From contig CM043698.1 of assembly GCA_023935145.1 (NCBI GenBank), forward strand, positions 17,239,001 through 17,303,000: a stretch of 64,000 nucleotides of DNA. Reading direction: 5' to 3'. The DNA is from Bretschneidera sinensis (lineage: Eukaryota > Streptophyta > Magnoliopsida > Brassicales > Akaniaceae). This document shows, piece after piece, positions 58,781 to 64,000 of the stretch. The stretch's first letter is position 1; the number at the start of each line of letters is the position of its first letter. A program made the position numbers and the translations under genes. The notes below the pieces were generated by a model that saw only the letters and a program-made list of their open reading frames with translations, searched no databases and was not told the origin of the DNA.

Positions 58781-58853
58781 ATATGTGGCGTGTGATAAAG
58801 CGGCATTTGGTAAGTTTTACAAGCATGATGGTTACTTGATTAAAGAAAACAAA
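57486..58853 (+). repeat. 695-bp direct duplication inside gypsy pol
   Basis: GGCATTTTGTTAAGGATTTT occurs at 57486 and 58181. The join at about 58159-58180 has a filler GTTGGATTTTATATGTATA, which resembles GTTGGATTTCATTTGG found nearby at 57547. Confidence 0.88.
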
Positions 58854-59927
58854 TTGTGTGTGTCAAATTGTTCAATGCGTGAATTATTGGTGCATGAGGC
58901 ACATGGTGGGGGATTAATGGGACCTTTTGGTGTTAGGAAAATCTTAGAAATTTTACATGAACATTTCTTTTGGCCTAGGATGAGAAGAGACGTCACTCGA
59001 ATATGTGGTAGGTGCCTTACATGTAGAATGGCCAAATCTAAGGTTTTACCACATGGGTTGTATACACCCTTACTCGTTCCAAGTGAGCCATGGATAGACA
59101 TATCTATGGACTTTGTTTTGGGGCTGCCTAGGACAAAAAATGGTAGAGATTCTATTTTTGTGGTAATGGACAGATTTAGTAAAATGGCACATTTCATTCC
59201 ATGCCATAAAACAGATGATGCCACAAACATAGCTGATTTGTTTTTCAAGGAAATAGTGCGACTCTATGGTGTACCTAGGAGTATTGTTTCTTATAGGGAT
59301 GTTAAATTCCTTAGCTACTTTTGGAAGGTTTTGTGGGGAAAATTAGGTACCAAACTTTTATTTTCCACTACTTGTCATCCACAGACTGATGGACAGACTG
59401 AAGTAGTCAACAGGACTCTAACTCAACTCTTACACACTGTCATTCGAAAGAATTTAAAATCTTAGAAGGACTGTTTGCCATTTATAGAGTTTGCATATAA
59501 TAGGACTATGCATACTACTACTTCTTATTCTCCCTTTGAAATTTTTTATGGTTTTAATACACTTACTTCTTTAGATTTGATGCCTTTACCTATTGATGAA
59601 AGGAGTAGTTTGGATGGACACAGGAAGGCCGAATTTGTAAAGTCAATTCATGAGAAGGTACAGCTTCAAATTGCACAGAAGAATAAAAAGTTTGCTTCCC
59701 GAGTCAATAAAGGGCGAAAGCGTGTCATCTTTGAACTAGGAGATTGGGTTTGGGTTCACATGTGCAAAGAAAGATTCCTAGCCCATAGAAGGTCTAAATT
59801 GCATCCTCAAGGAGATGGACCTTTCCAAATCCTTGAGAAAATTAATGATAATGCTTATAAAATGGATCTTCCAGGTGAGTATAATGCCTCTGTTACTTTC
59901 AATGTTTATGATTTTTCTCCCCTTTGA
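58785..59927 (+). pseudogene. Gypsy integrase remnant with GPY/F-like end
   Basis: Part 58785-59465 encodes [29 protein letters not shown] with CGRCLTC (zinc part), [13 protein letters not shown] (first catalytic Asp), [10 protein letters not shown] and [15 protein letters not shown] (catalytic Glu). The second catalytic Asp, normally in VSDRD, is Tyr. A TAG at 59463-59465 ends this frame; 59475-59927 goes on with FAYNRTMHTTTSYSPFE, RSKLHPQGDGPFQILEKIND (GPY/F type) and ends FNVYDFSPL. No chromodomain follows. Confidence 0.85.
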
Positions 59928-59972
59928 TGCAGGTGACAATTCGAGGTCGAATCATTTTAAAAAGAGGGGGAA

Positions 59973-60709
59973 TGATGGGCACCATGGTGGATCAAATCTT
60001 AAAGATCCCTTGCAAGTTCCATATGGGCCAATCACAAGGTCAAGAGCTAAAAAGATCAAGGAAGCAATGCAAGGATTAGTGCTAAAAAGATCAAGGAAGC
60101 AATGCAAGGATTAGTGCAATCCACTTGGGCCGAGTTTGCAAATTTATCGAGCAAGACCCCAACATTCAAGATGTGCTTGAAAGAAGAAGAACCAGCTTTA
60201 ATCCATGTGATACAAGCTACTGAGGGGAGCAGCATAGCCCAGTGGTTTTATGTAGACTTTTTATTTCATTAAATATAGGTGTGTGGGCCTATTTTATGTT
60301 TCTATGGTTGTAGGCGTTTGAGCCTATTTAATTCATAAAGTGGACTTCTTTTATTAGCTATAGGCATGTAGTTTATGATGTTTTGGGCTTGAAGATGTTC
60401 AGTCTATGTCTTTTAATTGATGTAGGCCTTATTCGGACCTAGGGTTTCATGGAGGGGTTTAAAAACACTTGTAGCCGCATTTTGAGGAAAAGTTGAATGT
60501 GAATGAAGTTTTTTTCATAGTGAATTTTCAGTTTTCTCTACTTGTTCTTAACTGAACTAAGAACTTATCAAAGGCAAATCCTTTGTGGTGTTCTCACCGA
60601 ATCTAGGTTCTTGAAACAAGATTTCAATGGTTTAGATTATCTTGACTTGATTCTTGGCTTTCTTGGGTAAGTTTCAATTTGATTGTGGGTTCAAGGGATT
60701 TCCATCCCA
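59973..60709 (+). repeat. 3' LTR of the gypsy element
   Basis: 737 bp, longer than the 5' LTR because a 36-bp AAGATCAAGGAAGCAATGC unit is doubled at about 60050-60115. Confidence 0.85.
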
Positions 60710-61058
60710 CTAGTTCACATCACTAACACCTTATAAATTTATTTGTTAATGTTAACTGAAGTGAAGTGAATATCATATTATGTTTGTTATTAATTTTGCT
60801 TACAAGAAATTTATTTTTTTATTTTTCAAAAGGATTGTATTAGGGCCATTGATGGAACATAAGTATCTGCTAGGGCTCCTACAAACAAAAGGATTCCTTT
60901 TCGAGGAAGAAAAATTAATGTGACACAAAATATAATGATAGTTTGCTCACATAACATGCTATTCACCTATGTAAGTGCTGGATGGGAATGAACGACTCAT
61001 GACACAAGAGTCTTCCTTAACGCAATCATAAGTATCGATTTTCCAATGCCAACTAATG

Positions 61059-62560
61059 GTATGTCACTTTCTCCATTAATTACAAAAAATGTAATAAATT
61101 AAAAAATATATAATTTGATTTATATATTATTTAAGAAAAAACAAGTGATAGGGATAAATAGTTTTTATAGATAGATGTTGGTATTGAGCAATGTAGATGT
61201 GGAGTACGATCAAAGGACTCATATTAGAAACATGTCACATCGTGATGATGTCTTCTGTGATTAATAAGCATTTAACTTTTTTTTACATACATCATTTAAG
61301 TCACACTCATAACGGTAGAGTAGTACATGATAAGCATAAGTTCCATGTTTTGAATGATCACCATGTGAAGGCATTATTTCACACAATTCATGCGGATAGA
61401 TCTAATAATAATTTGTGCACATCCATGGTAAACATTACAAATTATTTTAAAAAAAATTTGAATAGTGACCGTTTAGTAATTATTATTTAAAACTTTAAAT
61501 TATTTGATTTAAACGGATATTTAAATAACACCATTCTATATCTAAATATTTAATTTTTTTAAGTAGTCAAATCTTCAAGAAGATGTCTCTAATGAGAGAT
61601 GTTTTTTATTCATGTTTTTCTTGTCATATTAACATCACGGTTTTATATCACTCAAAAGTGTTTAACTCGAGTTATTTTTGAAATCACTAGATATACAATT
61701 TAGAATTTTTTCATCATACTATTTATATGAAATATGAGCGATTACAAACTCTTCGTGTACGTTTAGACCCTTGTGTCTTTGTAAAAGTGACAACATAATT
61801 ATATAAATCACAAATCAAACTAATAATTTTGTCCCGTTGGAGACCTAGATTTCATGATAAAAATCGTGATCAACTCAAAAACCACGTACTCGCATGACAA
61901 TGGGTTTGAATAAACTCTGATAGGATTTTTAACACTATGGACTATTATCAAAATGTATTAACTCAGATTATTTTTTAAATCATAAAGCTTTACATATAAA
62001 TAGTTTTTTTTTTAATAATTATACTACCTATGTGAGTCATCAGAGTCATACACCACCAAAACTGTAAAGTCACTCATGGAACTAAAATCCTATTATTCGG
62101 TATCAATCATAACATTTGTATTATATAGTATCAATTGACCCACAAGACTTATTTTATCTTGTGAGTTTAACCCTTTAATAGTGAGAAATTCTTGCATAGA
62201 TTATGGTTAAGCGAGTTATGCTAGAATTTTTCTTTAATCGCACTCATCTTTCCTATTCACCCTCTCTCGCTTTCTTTTTTTATTTTTAAAATTTTGAAAT
62301 ATAAGGGTGTGTATGATTTTAGAAATATTTTCTGTTTTTGTTTTTCATGTTTAGAAAATGAAAATAATTTTCTGTTTTGTGTTCCTTAAAAACTCGTTTG
62401 GTTAATAGAATTTAAAATAATAATAAACAAATAAAAACTTGAGACCTCTCACTTGATCCCTTTTAACGTGGCAGTTTCAAAAGCTACTAAAGAAGCAAAA
62501 TGTCTAATTTAATATATATGGATTTAGTTTGGAGGCGTTGAGTTAAGTGATCACTTTTTG
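61059..62560. other. AT-rich spacer after the Harbinger exon
   Basis: No further transposase exon or other gene was recognised. A weak frame at 61197-61490 has no family features. Confidence 0.45.
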
Positions 62561-62705
62561 GAGCGGGAACAAAAACGCAAAAAGGAGGAAGAAGAGGAGG
62601 AGAGAGTCGACGCGGAGGAAAGATGAAGGAGGAGGAGGAAGAAGATGAAGGAGGAGGAGAAGGAGAGATGAAGAAATGGTTTGGAGGGGAAGAAGAAGAA
62701 GAGTG
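62561..62705 (+). repeat. Purine-rich GGAGGA/GAAGAA tract
   Basis: About 145 bp of almost pure A/G on the plus strand. It gives Leu/Ser/Pro-rich readings on the other strand that I do not regard as genes. Confidence 0.7.
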
Positions 62706-62740
62706 AGGATTAAATTCTTTCTCTTGAAATTAAAAAAAAA

Positions 62741-62943
62741 GGTTAAATTACATAGAAACATATATTTTTTAGCTCAGTTTCATAACAAACCTTGAGAGGC
62801 AAACGATGTCAACCACAAGGTTTAGTATGGACCAAAATAAGCCTCAATGTTTGTTATGAAACTGAGCTAAACCACATGGGTATAAATCAAAGTAAACCTC
62901 AGGGTTTATCATGAAACAGAGTCAAATTCTATGTAATTTAGCC
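62741..62943. mobile_element. Small foldback MITE-like element
   Basis: The ends GGTTAAATTACATAGAA and its inverse TTCTATGTAATTTAGCC are terminal inverted repeats. Inside, AGCTCAGTTTCATAACAAAC and its inverse GTTTGTTATGAAACTGAGCT form a second inverted pair, so the element could fold into a hairpin. The family is unknown. Confidence 0.6.
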
Positions 62944-64000
62944 TTTGAGCCTAATATTTCACAACTCACAAGTGTTTGCCATGATGGCACAATGGTGCGA
63001 GCGGCATACAAAAGATGTTGAGATCAAGTCCTTAGCTTGATTTCGGTGGATCCATCACCCTAGACCTGCGAATTAGGACACCAAGGAAATACTTTTCCTA
63101 CTTTATGTATTTATATATTATGGCATAATCATGGAATAAATTACGCGGGGTCCATAAAATAATAAAACAATTTTCAAATGATTTTATCTCTCTAGAATTC
63201 AAATTTTCTAAAACCCTTTTCCCTCCCTAAACTCAAGAATCACTTTCTCTCTCTAAACTCATAGTATTTCCCATCTCTAAATCGAAATTTGTACAATCTA
63301 ATCATCAATTATCATCTTAGATCTCAATTATTGATATAACTGCATTGATTCATTCTCTTTAAATCAAAAACCCAAGCAAAATTTCAAGTATTTCATGTTA
63401 GAATTATCTCTTATGTGGGATTATATTTTGTGAGCTTTTGGGTTTTGTCACAAAATTGGCTAAGTATTAGTCTACTTAGTGAGACATAAAAAAAAACTCA
63501 AAAGAGCAATCTATCTACAGTGGGCCTGATACTTTAATGTGTCTAATATATGCTAGTTAGTGTAGGTCATAGTTTACCTTTGAACATGTGATGAGTGGAC
63601 CACTGAATCATTATACAATACATTCTCTACACATTGGTTAAAGGCTTACCTCATCAAGACTAATATATCTAGGAAAGCAAAGGGGAGAAGTACCTATTGT
63701 TTAGGTAAGGATTTGTTCCTATTGATTGATCAAAGATTTCTTTGCACCATTTACAATGGATCCTAAGCAATGTATGTGTTCTTTCTATCTATTTATCATC
63801 AGGTGTTCTCTACTATTCTATGGTGTATCCATGGGATTAAGGATATTATTGAAATCCTATATTTCAATTTTAAATCGATCTTGTTATTTATGTATTGTTT
63901 TACTAATCATTTAGGTGTCTAAACCCTTTTAGAATGCTTTGATGGATATTGATGTCATGCTCACTTAAATTTAAGTCATTGTTTATTTTCAATTTGAATT
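62944..64000. other. Unassigned AT-rich sequence
   Basis: I see no gene, RNA gene or known repeat. Confidence 0.45.

Larger units (their letters stand above)
48551..60709 (+). mobile_element. Ty3/gypsy LTR retrotransposon, decayed, 12.2 kb
   Basis: LTRs are at 48551-49250 and 59973-60709 (starting TAATGGGC and TGATGGGC; ends TTCCATCCCA). A primer site TGGTATCAAAGC is at 49289, and a purine tract AAAAAGAGGGGGA lies just before the 3' LTR. The order gag, PR, RT, RNase H, INT marks Ty3/gypsy. The flanks CTAAC and CTAGT may be an eroded target duplication. It sits in the Harbinger intron and itself holds an Athila element and a 695-bp duplication. I see no chromodomain. Confidence 0.85.
48265..61058 (+). 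pseudogene. PIF/Harbinger transposase pseudogene, intron holds a 12-kb insert
   Basis: Exon a (about 48265-48532) encodes VEEAVAMFLFIICHNTRKR, RFQHSTETVSKWFNKVL and PNWYPYFK, then a GT donor. Exon b (60833-61058), after an AG acceptor, encodes DCIRAIDGT, APTNKRIPFRGRK, VTQNIM and FTYVSAGWE, then a GTATGT donor. These are the nuclease-domain blocks of plant Harbinger transposases, with the first catalytic Asp in AIDGT. TAA after AIDGT and TGA after AGWE kill it. Later exons were not found. No Myb-type partner ORF is visible. Confidence 0.82.

Noticed and set aside
61197..61490. 97-codon frame considered as a third Harbinger exon
   Set aside because: It lacks the expected later transposase motifs and His/Asn-rich content fits AT-rich drift.
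1..64000. CRISPR arrays, bacterial operons, phage or organelle genes
   Set aside because: No spaced short repeats, no polycistronic gene runs, and all recognisable coding is plant nuclear or plant transposon.

Overview
This is an AT-rich nuclear segment of a flowering plant, most likely a eudicot. The evidence is a cluster of small secreted ECA1/prolamin-like genes (Pfam PF05617 type), plant Copia, Ty3/gypsy and Athila retrotransposons, L1-type LINEs, SINEs, MITEs, and fragments of an FLX-like gene and of a laccase gene. I see no bacterial, organellar or viral sequence.

The backbone (1-45 kb) is a birth-and-death array of six-cysteine secreted proteins. Two 151-residue genes (4480-4935 and 25158-25613) and one 120-residue gene (42130-42492) look intact, and a fourth runs off the left edge (1-195). 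The rest are damaged: 1799, 13026, 15366, 16301, 26066, 38234 and 44298. They carry frameshifts, stops, MITEs or solo LTRs. Upstream regions of the 151-residue type share a TATA-like box and an 18-bp box, so expression is probably shared too. The array grew by segmental duplication. Block 2436-6270 recurs as 28747-41060, and 1-2342 recurs as 42300-45030. The older copies act as empty-site references that give the exact ends of later insertions.

Mobile DNA breaks the array up. There is an L1-type LINE at 6886-12193 and a second, partial copy at 21009-23978. A TRIM-like element lies at 17982-18906. A captured FLX-like exon (20383-20772) is fused to a displaced promoter piece. A gypsy-type solo LTR (28994-36237) contains a very young Copia element (30704-35304) with a 1207-codon ORF but no capsid part of Gag. 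Another solo LTR (38293-39324) sits in the signal-peptide codons of one gene copy.

The right part (45-64 kb) holds a minus-strand solo LTR, an orphan laccase first exon, and a three-level nest. A PIF/Harbinger transposase pseudogene carries a 12.2-kb Ty3/gypsy element in its intron (48551-60709), and that element carries a deleted Athila element (51645-56204) between protease and reverse transcriptase. The last 3 kb holds only a short foldback element and unassigned AT-rich DNA.

Only the three prolamin-like genes and the Copia polyprotein look translatable in full; almost everything else is relics. All calls come from reading the sequence and family knowledge; no searches were run.
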